In this document: positions 17,324 to 27,782 of the stretch, piece after piece
How positions within the stretch are numbered: the first letter of the stretch is position 1
How the letters are laid out: every line of letters begins with the position of its first letter
Origin: Promicromonospora sp. AC04
GTDB taxonomy: Bacteria > Actinomycetota > Actinomycetes > Actinomycetales > Cellulomonadaceae
NCBI RefSeq assembly: GCF_003058225.1
Contig: NZ_QBUG01000002.1
Location: 1-64,000, forward strand
Reading direction: 5' to 3'
Length of the DNA stretch: 64,000 bases
The notes under the pieces: model-generated
Seen by the model: the letters and a program-made list of their open reading frames with translations, nothing else
The model's database searches: none
Told to the model about the DNA's origin: nothing
Position numbers and translations under genes: made by a program

Positions 17324-17421
17324 GGCCCAAGAACCGGACGGTGCGAGGGCGTCCGCCCAAATCTCGGCACCCAGGTAGTAGCGGACAGAACCTGTCCGCA
17401 TCACTTGGAAAGGTAGGTGTC

Positions 17422-18564
17422 ATGACCGAGAACAAAGCACTCACGCCGTTCCGCATCAACATCCCGCAGGCTGACCTCGACGACCTGGTCGACCGGCTCG
17501 CGCGCACCCGCCGGCCCCTCCCGGTCCCCGGCCGGGACGACCGCACGGACTTCAGCCGCGGCATCCCGCAGGCGTACCTCACGGAGCTCGCCGAGTACTG
17601 GCGCGACGGGTTCGACTGGCGCGCGCAAGAGGCCGCGCTCAACGAGTACGAGCAGCTCACCACAGTGGTCGACGGCCAGACGTTCCACGTCGTGCACGTG
17701 CGCTCGGCGAACCCGGAAGCCACCCCGCTCATCCTGAACCACGGCTGGCCGGGTTCGTTCGTCGAGTACCAGCGCCTCATCCCGCTGCTGACCGACGAGT
17801 TCCACGTGGTCATCCCGTCGCTGCCCGGGTTCGGGTTCTCGACCCCGCTGTCGGGAACGGGCTGGGAGCTGGCCCGGACGACCGAGGCATACGCGGAGAT
17901 CATGACGCGGCTCGGCTACGAGCGGTTCGCGGCGCACGGCACCGACATCGGCGCGGGCACCACCGGCCGGCTCGCGGCGCTCTACCCGGAGCGCGTCATC
18001 GGCACCCACATCGGGAGCGACGGAAGGTCGCTCGCAATGGTCGGCGACAAGTTCCCCTACCCCGAGGGGCTGTCCGACGACGAGATCGCCCAGATCGACG
18101 CGGTCCGCACCAAGGACCAGGCCGAGCGCGGCTACTTCGAGATGCAGAACCACCGTCCCGACACGATCGGCGCGGCCCTGGTGGACTCCCCCGTCGGCCA
18201 GCTCGCCTGGATCGCGGAGAAGTTCCAGACCTGGACCAACCCCGCCCGCGCCACCCCGGACGAGTCGGTCGACCGCGACCAGCTGCTCACGAACATCAGC
18301 CTGTACTGGTTCGCCCGCAGCGGTGCGTCGAGCGCGCAGTTCTACTACGAGTCCGAGCACTCCGGGCTCGACTGGATCGCTCCCTCGGGGGTGCCCGCAG
18401 GCTGGGCCGTGTTCGACACGCACCCGCTCATGCGCCGCGCGATGGACCCGTGGAACGCCGTCAGCCACTGGAGCGAGTTCACCGAGGGCGGTCACTTCCC
18501 GGCGATGGAGGAGCCCGAGCTGCTCGCGGGCGACATCCACACCTTCTTCGGCAGCCTCGCCTGA
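17422..18564 (+). CDS. Epoxide hydrolase (EHN-type alpha/beta hydrolase)
   Basis: The 380-residue product has the epoxide-hydrolase N-terminal (EHN) lid domain (about 8-95) followed by an alpha/beta-hydrolase fold. The oxyanion motif HGWPGS is at 107-112, the nucleophile Asp175 lies in AHGTDIGAG, and the catalytic His361 is in EGGHFPAMEEP. Asp in place of Ser indicates epoxide ring opening rather than ester cleavage. ATG 17422 has GAAAGG (17408-17413) upstream. Probably detoxification; convergent with the methyltransferase gene 7 bases away. Confidence 0.9.
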   Translation: MTENKALTPFRINIPQADLDDLVDRLARTRRPLPVPGRDDRTDFSRGIPQAYLTELAEYWRDGFDWRAQEAALNEYEQLTTVVDGQTFHVVHVRSANPEATPLILNHGWPGSFVEYQRLIPLLTDEFHVVIPSLPGFGFSTPLSGTGWELARTTEAYAEIMTRLGYERFAAHGTDIGAGTTGRLAALYPERVIGTHIGSDGRSLAMVGDKFPYPEGLSDDEIAQIDAVRTKDQAERGYFEMQNHRPDTIGAALVDSPVGQLAWIAEKFQTWTNPARATPDESVDRDQLLTNISLYWFARSGASSAQFYYESEHSGLDWIAPSGVPAGWAVFDTHPLMRRAMDPWNAVSHWSEFTEGGHFPAMEEPELLAGDIHTFFGSLA

Positions 18565-18571
18565 CCCGTCC

Positions 18572-19321
18572 TCACGCCCAGCGGGCCACGAACACCCACT
18601 CGAGGCCCGGCCGGTCCGGCGCGTCCAGGACCTCGTGCACCTCGAATCCCGCGTCGGCCAGCGACTCCTCGATCTCGTCCCGCTCACGGAACCGCAGGGT
18701 CGAGAGCGAGGTGACCACGTCGCCGTCGGGCAGGACGCCTGGCGGGAAGCGGTAGGACTGCTGGAAGGTGACCAGCGGGAGCGCGACCTCCACGAGGTCG
18801 TTCCACATCTCGACCTGCCCGACGCCGGGGATGTCGCGGCGGACCGACCGCTGCTCGCGGGTCCAGCCGAGCCAGGCCTGCCGGTCCGGCACCCGGGTCT
18901 CGAACACGAGGCTGCCGCCGGGCCGGAGCGCGTCCCGCACCGCATCGAGCGCCCGTCCCCAGTCCGCGTCGTCCTGGAACACCTGCGCGACGTTGCCGGT
19001 CATCGTCGCCAGGTCGACCGTCAGGTCGAGGCCCGCGGCCGCGTCGGCCCCGCCCTCGACCCAGGTGACGGCCTGTGCGCCGGGCTTGGCCCGAGCCACC
19101 TCGAGCGAGGCCGCGGCGGGGTCGATGCCGGTCACGCTCAGGCCGCGCGCCGCCAGCCGCAGGGCGAGCACGCCCGTCCCGCAGCCGACGTCGAGCACGC
19201 TGCGCGCGCCCAGCCGCTCGGCCAGCCCGGTGTAGAGGTCGAGGTCGCGACGGTCGTCGTCGAAGGCGTCGTAGAGCCGCGCGAGCCGGGGGTCCACGAA
19301 GATCGGATCGGGTGTGGTCAT
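18572..19321 (-). CDS. SAM-dependent methyltransferase (class I)
   Basis: The 249-residue product has a Rossmann methyltransferase domain with the SAM loop VLDVGCGTGVLAL (43-55), the acidic GIDPAA near 67 and VDLATMTGNVAQVF near 103. It most resembles small-molecule methyltransferases of the Methyltransf_25/11 groups. The substrate is unknown. Divergent from the SigJ gene. Confidence 0.87.
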   Translation of the reverse strand: MTTPDPIFVDPRLARLYDAFDDDRRDLDLYTGLAERLGARSVLDVGCGTGVLALRLAARGLSVTGIDPAAASLEVARAKPGAQAVTWVEGGADAAAGLDLTVDLATMTGNVAQVFQDDADWGRALDAVRDALRPGGSLVFETRVPDRQAWLGWTREQRSVRRDIPGVGQVEMWNDLVEVALPLVTFQQSYRFPPGVLPDGDVVTSLSTLRFRERDEIEESLADAGFEVHEVLDAPDRPGLEWVFVARWA

Positions 19322-19473
19322 GCCAACATGTTCACCCGTCGGAGGATCGAGCCCAAGTCCATTTGGTCGCGTACGGTCTGGAGAAGGATCAGCTGGCCTG
19401 GGCCGGACGAGCGCAGGTCGCGCGGCGGCCCGGGCTTCCTCCAGGGCATGCGCGGGACCCCAGGGAGAGCACG

Positions 19474-20433
19474 ATGACTGGCGACGTAGACACCACGCTG
19501 GACGACGCGGCGGCGGTCTTCTCGACCGCGCGACGGCGGCTGTTCGGCATCGCGTACCGGATGCTCGGTTCCACCGCCGAGGCTGAGGACGTGGTGCAGG
19601 ACACGTGGCTGAGATGGCAGGGGACGGACCGGTCAGTGGTCGCCAACCCGCAGGCGTTCCTCACGACGACGGCGACCCGGCTGGCGATCAACGTGCTGCA
19701 GAGCGCGCGGTCGCGGCGCGAGACGTATGTCGGGCCATGGCTGCCGGAGCCGGTGGACACCAGTGCGGACCCGACGCTCGGCGCGGAGACGGCCGAGGCC
19801 CTGGACGTCGCCGTGCTGGTGCTGCTCGAGCGGCTCACCCCCACCGAGCGCGCCGCGTACGTGCTGCGCGAGGCGTTCGACTACGGGTATCCCGAGATCG
19901 CTCAGATCGTGGGGACCTCTCCTGCCGCCACCCGCCAGCTCGTGAGCCGGGCCCGCAAGCATCTCGCCTCGGAGCGACGGAACACGGTGAGCGACTCGGC
20001 ACGCCGCGACCTGCTCACCGCCTTCCTCGCCGCCGCCCGGGTCGGCGACATCGAGCGGCTGGAGCAGCTGTTCGCCGAGGACATCGTCAGCCGGGTCGAC
20101 AGCAACGGGGCGGTGAAGCACGTCGCGCGGGTCGCGGTCGTCGGCCGGTACAAGGTGGCGCGGGTCCTGTCCTCGTTCGCGGAGATCTTCTGGGCCGGCG
20201 TCACCACGCAGCCGATCGAGGTCAACGGCGAGGAAGCCATCGGCATGCTGCGCGACGGCGAGCTGTTCGGCGTCCTGACCGTCATTGCCTCCGACGAGGG
20301 CCTGCACGAGGCCATGTGGCAGATGAACCCCGACAAGCTCGAGCCGCTCCGGCGGGCCCGAGCTGGTCGGGCCGCGCCGGAGGGTTCGGACGGATCGGCT
20401 ACGCCTGGGCCTTCCGCCACTCCTCGTAGCTGA
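19474..20433 (+). CDS. sigJ: ECF sigma factor, SigJ type, with SnoaL-like C-terminal domain
   Basis: The 319-residue product has sigma region 2 (about 15-90: FGIAYRMLGSTAEAEDVVQDTWLRW), region 4 (about 125-180: LTPTERAAYVLREAFDYGYPEIAQIVG) and a C-terminal SnoaL/NTF2-like domain (about 190-300) typical of the SigJ (ECF41) group, in which that domain regulates activity in place of an anti-sigma factor. ATG 19474 has GGGAGA upstream. ECF41 factors usually sit beside a small oxidoreductase or decarboxylase they control; here the NmrA-like gene overlaps its 3' end. Confidence 0.88.
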   Translation: MTGDVDTTLDDAAAVFSTARRRLFGIAYRMLGSTAEAEDVVQDTWLRWQGTDRSVVANPQAFLTTTATRLAINVLQSARSRRETYVGPWLPEPVDTSADPTLGAETAEALDVAVLVLLERLTPTERAAYVLREAFDYGYPEIAQIVGTSPAATRQLVSRARKHLASERRNTVSDSARRDLLTAFLAAARVGDIERLEQLFAEDIVSRVDSNGAVKHVARVAVVGRYKVARVLSSFAEIFWAGVTTQPIEVNGEEAIGMLRDGELFGVLTVIASDEGLHEAMWQMNPDKLEPLRRARAGRAAPEGSDGSATPGPSATPRS

Positions 20434-21142
20434 CCTCGCCGAGCTGGGCCTCACCGCGGGGCACGAGCTCCCGGTCGGTGAGCGGTGCGCCGAAGTAGGT
20501 GGCGCTCGGGTCGGCGCGGACCTCGCGCGGGTCGTCCTTCGACGCGAGATACGTACGCACGATCTCGTCGAAGCCGAAGATCTCCGGCCCGGCGATGTCG
20601 ATGCTCGTCCCGAGCGGCGTGCCGACGGCGGTCCTGGCCACGAAGCGGGCGACGTCCGCCGAGGCGATCGGCTGGAAGCGGACCGGCGCGATGTGCACCA
20701 CTCCGTCGACCTCGGCCGTGTCGGCGATCGAGCCGAGGAACTCGAGGAACTGCGTGGACCGCACTATCGACCAGCCCGAGCCGGAGGCCTTGACCAGGTC
20801 CTCCTGCACGATCTTGGCGCGCATGTAACCCGAGTCGACGCCTTCGGCGCCCACGATCGAGAGGATCACGTGGTGCTGCACACCGGCCTTCGCCTCGGCC
20901 TCGAGCAGGTTCGTCGTCGAGGTCCGGAAGAAGTTGGTGACGTCCTCCTCGGCGAACGACGGAGAGTTGCTGAGGTCGACCACTACCTGGGCGCCCTCGA
21001 GCACCTCCGGCAGCCCCTCGCCCGTCAGGGTGTTCACGCCGGACTGCGGGGAGGCGGCGACCGCCTCGTGCCCGTGCTCCTTCAGGTTGTGCACCACCTG
21101 GCTCCCGACGAGGCCGGTTCCGCCGATGACCACGATCTTCAT
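20399..21142 (-). CDS. NAD(P)-binding NmrA-like oxidoreductase
   Basis: The 247-residue product has an N-terminal dinucleotide fold with IGGTGLVGSQVV (6-17) and an atypical-SDR NmrA/HSCARG layout (VDLSNSPSF near 55, GAEGVDSGYMRAKIVQEDLV near 95). It resembles the SDR partners found beside SigJ-type sigma factors and may be its target. It converges with sigJ and overlaps it by 35 bases. The start has GGAGCACACC upstream. Confidence 0.85.
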   Translation of the reverse strand: MKIVVIGGTGLVGSQVVHNLKEHGHEAVAASPQSGVNTLTGEGLPEVLEGAQVVVDLSNSPSFAEEDVTNFFRTSTTNLLEAEAKAGVQHHVILSIVGAEGVDSGYMRAKIVQEDLVKASGSGWSIVRSTQFLEFLGSIADTAEVDGVVHIAPVRFQPIASADVARFVARTAVGTPLGTSIDIAGPEIFGFDEIVRTYLASKDDPREVRADPSATYFGAPLTDRELVPRGEAQLGEVSYEEWRKAQA

Positions 21143-21291
21143 GGTGTGCTCCTTTGTCTCTCACGAAAGTCGCTAGCGACGTTCTCGCGGCGAGCCGAGC
21201 GGCTCGTCATGACTTCGACCGGGAGCACCCCCGATGTGTGACAGGCGACACCGGGCACGGGCACGCGGCCCCGCGTGACGCTCTCTCTCAC

Positions 21292-21308
21292 CGAACCGTT
21301 ACGGTTCG
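21292..21308. promoter_or_regulatory. 17-bp palindrome directly before the HAD gene
   Basis: CGAACCG-TTA-CGGTTCG is a perfect inverted repeat ending 3 bases before the GTG at 21312. It would sit on the start of transcription or the translation start and so looks like an operator. The binding protein is unknown. Confidence 0.45.
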
Positions 21309-21311
21309 CTG

Positions 21312-21926
21312 GTGACGACCATCCGACACGTACTCTTCGACGCCGACGGCGTCCTCCAGGAGATCCGCGGCGGCTTCTACACCTCGGCGAGGCCGCTCCT
21401 CGGCGAGCGTGCCCGCGAGATCCTGGACCTCGCATCCGAGCGCGAACGGCCGCTCCTCGCGAGCGACGACGACTTTCTGCCGGTCCTCGCCGACGTCCTC
21501 CGGCACTACGACGTCGACGTGCAGGCCGCTGACCTGTTCGCGGCCGTCTGGCAGAACATCGCCACCTCGGCGGCCTCGCTGGACCTGGTCCGTGGGCTGC
21601 GCGACGCCGGCTACGGCGTGCACCTCGGGACCAACCAGGTCCGGCGTCGCGCCGACTACATGCGGGCCGCGCTGCCCTACGACGAGCTGTTCGACGTCAA
21701 GCTCTACTCGTGTGACCTGGGTGTTGCCAAGCCGGAAGCCGCGTTCTTCCAGAAGGCCGCGACGCGAATCGGGGCCGAGCCGGGCGCGATCCTCTTCATC
21801 GACGACCACTCCCCCAACGTCGAGAGTGCCCGGGCGACCGGGATGGCCGCCGTCCGCTGGCGCATCGACGAGGGGCACGACGCGCTGCTGGGGCGCCTCG
21901 CCGAGTACCGCGTCACACCCGCGTGA
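21312..21926 (+). CDS. HAD-superfamily hydrolase (subfamily IA)
   Basis: The 204-residue product carries motif I LFDADGVLQ (nucleophile Asp10, acid/base Asp12), motif II in LGTNQ near 112, a lysine near 137 (GVAKPEAAFF) and motif III in FIDDHSPNVESA near 161. A helical cap lies between about 18 and 80. It is probably a small-molecule phosphatase such as a phosphoglycolate-type enzyme. No ribosome binding site is seen at GTG 21312. Confidence 0.88.
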   Translation: MTTIRHVLFDADGVLQEIRGGFYTSARPLLGERAREILDLASERERPLLASDDDFLPVLADVLRHYDVDVQAADLFAAVWQNIATSAASLDLVRGLRDAGYGVHLGTNQVRRRADYMRAALPYDELFDVKLYSCDLGVAKPEAAFFQKAATRIGAEPGAILFIDDHSPNVESARATGMAAVRWRIDEGHDALLGRLAEYRVTPA

Positions 21927-21986
21927 GCTGCGCCGCGCCCAAGAGCGGCACCCGGCTCGCGCGGGCCGCTGTGTGACAGGTGCCGC

Positions 21987-23606
21987 CTACCGCTCCCGCT
22001 CGACCCGCCGCTCGTCCCACACCGGCTCCGAGGTCTCGCGCACCACGCCGTCCGACCCGAACACGAGGTACCGGTCGAACGAACGCGCGAACCAGCGGTC
22101 GTGCGTCACGGCCAGGACGGTCCCGTCGAACGACTCCAGGCCCTCCTGCAGCGCCTCGGCCGACTCCAGGTCGAGGTTGTCGGTCGGCTCGTCGAGCAGC
22201 AGCGCCGTCGAGCCCGCGAGCTCGAGCAGCAGGATCTGGAACCGCGCCTGCTGGCCGCCGGACAGGCGGTCGAAGGGCCGCTCGGCGGCAACGGTGAGCT
22301 CGTAGCGCCGCAGCAGCGACATCGCCTTGCCCTTGTCCTGGGCGTGGTCCTCCCACAGGATGTCGAGCAGCGCGCGGCCGAACAGCTCGGGGTGCGCGTG
22401 CGTCTGCGCGAAGTGCCCGGCGACGACCCGCGCCCCCAGCTTCCACGAGCCCGTGTGCGTTACGTCCCCGCCCGCGAGCAGCCGCAAGAAGTGCGACTTG
22501 CCCGAGCCGTTCGAGCCCAGCACCGCCACCCGTTCGCCGTAGAAGACCTCCAGGTCGAACGGCTTCATGAGGCCCGTGAGCTCCAGGCCGGCACACGTCA
22601 CCGCCCGCAGGCCCGTGCGCCCGCCGCGCAGGTGCATGGTGATGTCCTGCTCGCGCGGCGGCTCGGGCGGAGGTCCTGCCTCCTCGAACTTGCGCAGCCG
22701 GGTCTGCGCGGCGCGGTAGCGGGAGGCCATGTCGGGGCTGGCCGCCGCCTGGTTCCGCAGCGTCAGGACCAGCTTCTTGAGCTGCGCGTGCTTCTCGTCC
22801 CAGCGCCGGCGTAGCTCCTCGAACCGCGCGAACCGCTCGCGCCGCGCCTCGTGGAACGTGGCGAACCCGGCGCCGTGCACCCAGGCGTCGGCGCCCGCGG
22901 GACCGGGCTCCAGCGACACGATCCGGTCCGCCGCCCGCGACAGCAGCTCCCGGTCGTGCGACACGAACAGGACGGTCTTCTTGGTGGCCTTGAGCTGCGC
23001 CTCCAGCCAGCGCTTGCCCGGCACGTCCAGGTAGTTGTCCGGCTCGTCGAGCAGGAGCACCTCGTCGGTCCCGCGCAGGAGCGCCTCCAGCACGAGCCGC
23101 TTCTGCTCGCCGCCCGACATCGTCCGCACCTCGCGGAACTGCACCCGGTCGTACGGCATGCCGAGCGCGGCCATGGTGCACACGTCCCAGAGGGTCTCGG
23201 CCTCGTACCCGCGCACCTCTGCCCAGTCCGAGAGCGCCTGCGCGTACGCCATCTGCGCGGCCTCGTCGTCCACGGTCAGCATCGCGTGCTCGGCCTCGTC
23301 GACGGCGCGCGCCACCTCGCGCAGGCGGGGCGCCGACACGGACACCAGCAGGTCGCGCACCGTGGTCTCGTCGCGCACCGACCCGACGAACTGGCGCATG
23401 ACGCCGAGCCCGCCGCCCACCACCACGGAGCCGCCGTGCGGCGTGAGCTCACCGGTGATGAGGCGCAGCAGCGTGGTCTTGCCGGCACCGTTCGGGCCGA
23501 CGATCGCCGTCGCGCTGCCCTCGCCCACGCGGAACGAGACGTCCCCCAGGAGGGTCCGGCCATCCGGCAGGTGGTACTCGACGTGCGCGACTTCAAGATG
23601 GCCCAT
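21987..23606 (-). CDS. ABC-F family ATPase (ribosome-associated)
   Basis: The 539-residue soluble protein has two ABC domains and no membrane segments. Walker A is GPNGAGKT (38-45) in the first and GSNGSGKS near 365 in the second; the signatures are TMSGGEQKR and RLSGGQQAR; the Walker B motifs are VLLLDEPDNYLD and ALLLDEPTDNLD. A basic helical linker of about 80 residues with AASPDMASRYRAAQTRLRKF joins them. ABC-F proteins act on the ribosomal E site and may give antibiotic tolerance or restart stalled translation. Which applies here cannot be told. Confidence 0.93.
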   Translation of the reverse strand: MGHLEVAHVEYHLPDGRTLLGDVSFRVGEGSATAIVGPNGAGKTTLLRLITGELTPHGGSVVVGGGLGVMRQFVGSVRDETTVRDLLVSVSAPRLREVARAVDEAEHAMLTVDDEAAQMAYAQALSDWAEVRGYEAETLWDVCTMAALGMPYDRVQFREVRTMSGGEQKRLVLEALLRGTDEVLLLDEPDNYLDVPGKRWLEAQLKATKKTVLFVSHDRELLSRAADRIVSLEPGPAGADAWVHGAGFATFHEARRERFARFEELRRRWDEKHAQLKKLVLTLRNQAAASPDMASRYRAAQTRLRKFEEAGPPPEPPREQDITMHLRGGRTGLRAVTCAGLELTGLMKPFDLEVFYGERVAVLGSNGSGKSHFLRLLAGGDVTHTGSWKLGARVVAGHFAQTHAHPELFGRALLDILWEDHAQDKGKAMSLLRRYELTVAAERPFDRLSGGQQARFQILLLELAGSTALLLDEPTDNLDLESAEALQEGLESFDGTVLAVTHDRWFARSFDRYLVFGSDGVVRETSEPVWDERRVERER

Positions 23607-23744
23607 GGGTCACCATGGTCCGACGTCGGACGGGCCAGGACCAAACTGTTTCCTGACCGACGTCTCCGGACCGTTCTCGCCGGAGCCCCGTCGACCTGTG
23701 GACGGGGACCGCAGATGTCGGTGGCGTGCTGTTGACTGTTCCCC

Positions 23745-24023
23745 GTGAGTACAGATGCTGATGCTGGAACCGGTCCGGTGACGGACGCCCCCGCCGTCGC
23801 CTCCCTCAGCTATGAGCAGGCACGCGACGAGCTCGTGCAGGTCGTCGGCCGCCTGGAGACCGGCGGGGAGCCGCTGGAGACGTCGCTCGCGCTCTGGGAG
23901 CGCGGCGAGGCTCTTGCCGCCCGCTGCCAGGAGTGGCTCGACGGCGCCCGCGAGCGTCTCGCCGCCGCGCAGAACGGGTCGGCGCAGAACGAGTCGCCCG
24001 CGTCGCCGGAGGACGCCGAGTGA
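23745..24023 (+). CDS. xseB: Exodeoxyribonuclease VII small subunit
   Basis: The 92-residue product has the family core [20 protein letters not shown] (21-40), then [20 protein letters not shown]. It is the helical subunit that assembles on XseA. The N-terminal 20 residues are a non-conserved Thr/Asp/Pro tail. It overlaps the next gene by GTGA, so the operon is xseB-pfkB-carbonic anhydrase. Its partner xseA lies 6.4 kb upstream on the same strand. Confidence 0.93.
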   Translation: MSTDADAGTGPVTDAPAVASLSYEQARDELVQVVGRLETGGEPLETSLALWERGEALAARCQEWLDGARERLAAAQNGSAQNESPASPEDAE

Positions 24024-24937
24024 GCGCGCACGTCCTCGCCGTGGGCGAGGCTCTCGTGGACGGTGTGCACCGGCCTGACGGCTCCTCGGCCGAGCATCCC
24101 GGTGGCAGCGTCGCCAACGTCGCGCTGACGCTGGGCCGCCTGGGCCGGGAGGTCCGGCTCGCGACGTGGCTCGGGGCCGACGCCCGGGGCGACCTGGTGC
24201 GCGGCTGGCTCGCCGACTCTGGGGTCGAGCTCGTCGAGGGCAGCGACGGCGCGGAGCGCACCAGCACCGCGGTGGCCACGCTGGACGAGGGCGGATCGGC
24301 CACCTACGAGTTCGACCTGACCTGGGACGTCCCGACGGCGGCAGCGGCCGGCGCCGAGACGCTCGCGGTCCACGCCGGCTCCATCGCGGCGATGCTGCAG
24401 CCGGGCGCCGCCGAGGTCGGCACGCTGCTGGACAGCGCAAGGACGACGTCGACCATCACGTACGACCCGAACGCGCGGCCCGCGATCATGGGCTCCGCCG
24501 ACGAGGTGCGGCCGCGCGTCGAGGCGCTCGTCCACGTCTCGGACGTGGTCAAGGTGAGCGACGAGGACCTGGGCTGGCTCTACCCCGACACCGACCCCGT
24601 CGCCGTCGCACGTGAGTGGCAGCGCGGCACGCCCGCGCTGGTGGTGGTCACCTTCGGCGGCAAGGGCGCGGTGGCCGTGTCCGACGCCGGGGAGGTCGAG
24701 GCGGTGGCCCCGCAGGTCGAGGTGGTCGACACCGTGGGGGCCGGCGACTCGTTCATGGGGGCCCTGATCGACGGGCTGTGGGAGCACGACCTGCTCGGCG
24801 CCGAGCGGCGGGACGCCCTGAACGCCGTCGACTCGGCGACTGTGCAGCGGATCCTGGACCGGTGCTGTGCGGTCGCCGCGATCACCGTGTCGCGGGCCGG
24901 CGCCAACCCGCCGCGTCGTGCTGAGGTCGGACAGTGA
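24020..24937 (+). CDS. PfkB-family carbohydrate kinase
   Basis: The 305-residue product is a ribokinase/fructokinase-type sugar kinase. Seen: GEALVDG near 9, the N-terminal signature [15 protein letters not shown] near 29 and the C-terminal signature [14 protein letters not shown] near 238 with its catalytic aspartate. The glycine-rich GGKGAVAV lies near 215. Fructose is a likely substrate but specificity cannot be read from sequence. Start GTG 24020 overlaps the xseB stop and its own stop overlaps the next start. Confidence 0.9.
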   Translation: MSAHVLAVGEALVDGVHRPDGSSAEHPGGSVANVALTLGRLGREVRLATWLGADARGDLVRGWLADSGVELVEGSDGAERTSTAVATLDEGGSATYEFDLTWDVPTAAAAGAETLAVHAGSIAAMLQPGAAEVGTLLDSARTTSTITYDPNARPAIMGSADEVRPRVEALVHVSDVVKVSDEDLGWLYPDTDPVAVAREWQRGTPALVVVTFGGKGAVAVSDAGEVEAVAPQVEVVDTVGAGDSFMGALIDGLWEHDLLGAERRDALNAVDSATVQRILDRCCAVAAITVSRAGANPPRRAEVGQ

Positions 24938-25623
24938 GGCCCGACCTGAGCCCCGACCGGCTCAGCCCGCGCGACGCCTGGGCGCTGCTGCGCTCCGGCA
25001 ACGACCGGTTTGTCGCGGACGCGCCCGCGCACCCGTCGCAGAACGCGGACCGACGGCGTGAGCTGCAGGCCGCGCAGCACCCGCACACCGTGATCTTCGG
25101 CTGCTCGGACTCCCGCGTCGCCGCGGAGATCATCTTCGACCAGGGCCTGGGCGACGTCTTCGTGGTCCGCACCGCCGGGCACGTCCTGGACACCACGGTG
25201 ATCGGCTCGATCGAGTACGGGGTCGACGTGCTCGGTGCGTCCCTCGTGGTGGTGCTGGGGCACGACTCGTGCGGTGCGGTCGCCGCCGCCGCGCACACCC
25301 TCGCCACGGGCGAGCAGCCCAGCGGGTTCGTGCGCGCAGTGGTGGACCGGGTGATCCCGTCGATAGTGAACATCACGTCGGGTGACCCGGCCGGGGCCAT
25401 GGCTGCCCTGTCCGACCAGGACGTGCTGCGCCGTGAGCACGTGAAGCACACCGTGGGGATGCTGCACGGCTACTCGGCCGGGCTGGCCCGCGCCGTCGAG
25501 GAGGGCCGGTGTGCAGTGGTCGGCCTCGAGTACGACCTCGCGGTGGGCAGCGCGCGCATGGTCAATGTGATCGGGGACGTCGGCGAGCTGCCCACCCCCT
25601 TGGACGAGCCGCGCACGGGGTGA
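24934..25623 (+). CDS. Beta-class carbonic anhydrase
   Basis: The 229-residue product interconverts CO2 and bicarbonate with zinc. The ligand motifs are FGCSDSRV near 56 (Cys, with the Asp-Arg dyad) and LGHDSCGAV near 109 (His and Cys). Conserved FVVRTAGHV lies near 83. It resembles the bacterial type that supplies bicarbonate to carboxylases. Translationally coupled to the kinase (GTGA). Confidence 0.95.
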   Translation: MRPDLSPDRLSPRDAWALLRSGNDRFVADAPAHPSQNADRRRELQAAQHPHTVIFGCSDSRVAAEIIFDQGLGDVFVVRTAGHVLDTTVIGSIEYGVDVLGASLVVVLGHDSCGAVAAAAHTLATGEQPSGFVRAVVDRVIPSIVNITSGDPAGAMAALSDQDVLRREHVKHTVGMLHGYSAGLARAVEEGRCAVVGLEYDLAVGSARMVNVIGDVGELPTPLDEPRTG

Positions 25624-25678
25624 CACGAGTCACGCGTTCAGGTGCGTTGCCGCGCCGAGGCTGCGGCACGATAGACCT

Positions 25679-27121
<1,443 letters not shown>

Positions 27122-27149
27122 GCATGAGCCGCCCGCCCCGCTGAGCCGG

Positions 27150-27243
27150 CCAGGCAGGCAGCCAGGCAGGCAGCCAGGCAGGCAGCCAGGCAGGCAGCCA
27201 GGCAGGCAGCCAGGCAGGCAGCCAGGCAGGCAGGCAGGCAGGC
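27150..27243. repeat. 12-bp tandem repeat (7 copies) with a 4-bp tail
   Basis: The unit CCAGGCAGGCAG occurs seven times without a mismatch (27150-27233), followed by GCAGGCAGGC. The unit is itself built of the 4-mer CAGG/GCAG. It lies in the fumC 3' region between the stop codon and the terminator hairpin. A slippage-prone array of this kind is likely to vary in copy number between strains. Confidence 0.95.
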
Positions 27244-27258
27244 AACAAATCGTAGGCA

Positions 27259-27300
27259 TGAGAACGGCTGGCACCCGAACCCGGGTACCAGCCGTTCTCA
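27259..27300. terminator. Bidirectional terminator between fumC and the TM2 gene
   Basis: TGAGAACGGCTGG (27259-27271) pairs with CCAGCCGTTCTCA (27288-27300), with an inner ACCCG/CGGGT stem. There is no U-run. It is placed to serve both convergent genes. Confidence 0.8.
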
Positions 27301-27310
27301 CGCTCTGAGG

Positions 27311-27568
27311 TCAGCTCCAGACGAGGGTCTGGCCCTCCTTGTCCTGGAACTTCGACCGCGCGATCGCGATGATGTCGACGATCGACCAGACGACACCGCC
27401 GGCGCCGAGCGTCACGACGGTCACGCCGATCACGGCGAACCCGGTGCCGATCTTGCCGACGTAGAAGCGGTGCACACCGAGCGTCCCCAGGAAGATGGCG
27501 AGCAGCAGCGCGACGAGGGTGTTCTTCTCGCTCGTCGCGGCCGTGCGGGGAGTGGTGGTCTCGGTCAT
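27311..27568 (-). CDS. TM2-domain membrane protein
   Basis: The 85-residue product has the TM2 signature: a first membrane helix (about 17-32), the turn motif GTLGVHRFYVGKIGTG (28-43) and a second helix (about 44-72). It has a Thr-rich N-terminal tail and an acidic C-terminus. ATG 27568 is chosen for GGAGACATGAA just upstream. Function of the family in bacteria is not known. Confidence 0.88.
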   Translation of the reverse strand: MTETTTPRTAATSEKNTLVALLLAIFLGTLGVHRFYVGKIGTGFAVIGVTVVTLGAGGVVWSIVDIIAIARSKFQDKEGQTLVWS

Positions 27569-27717
27569 TTCATGTCTCCAAGGATTGACGGTGAGCCCCT
27601 TGCCCACCGTGGCAGGAGCGCAAGGTATCTAGAACTGCACTTAATGCACCAATCGCCCAGACCGGACGCCACCCGCGCCATGAGCCCTCCCACGGGACCC
27701 GGCGACGCACGCAAGAC

Positions 27718-27753
27718 AACGAGGGCCGCTTCCCGTAGGAAGCGACCCTCGTT
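27718..27753 (-). terminator. Terminator of the GPP34 gene
   Basis: AACGAGGG (27718-27725) and CGCTTCC (27727-27733) pair with GGAAGCG (27738-27744) and CCCTCGTT (27746-27753) around a CGTA loop. It lies 30 bases past the GPP34 stop on the minus strand. Confidence 0.75.
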
Positions 27754-27782
27754 GCGTGCAACTGCTAGCTGGTGGGGGGCAG

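Noticed and set aside
27150-27243. CRISPR array
   Set aside because: The units are contiguous 12-mers without spacers and no cas genes are present.
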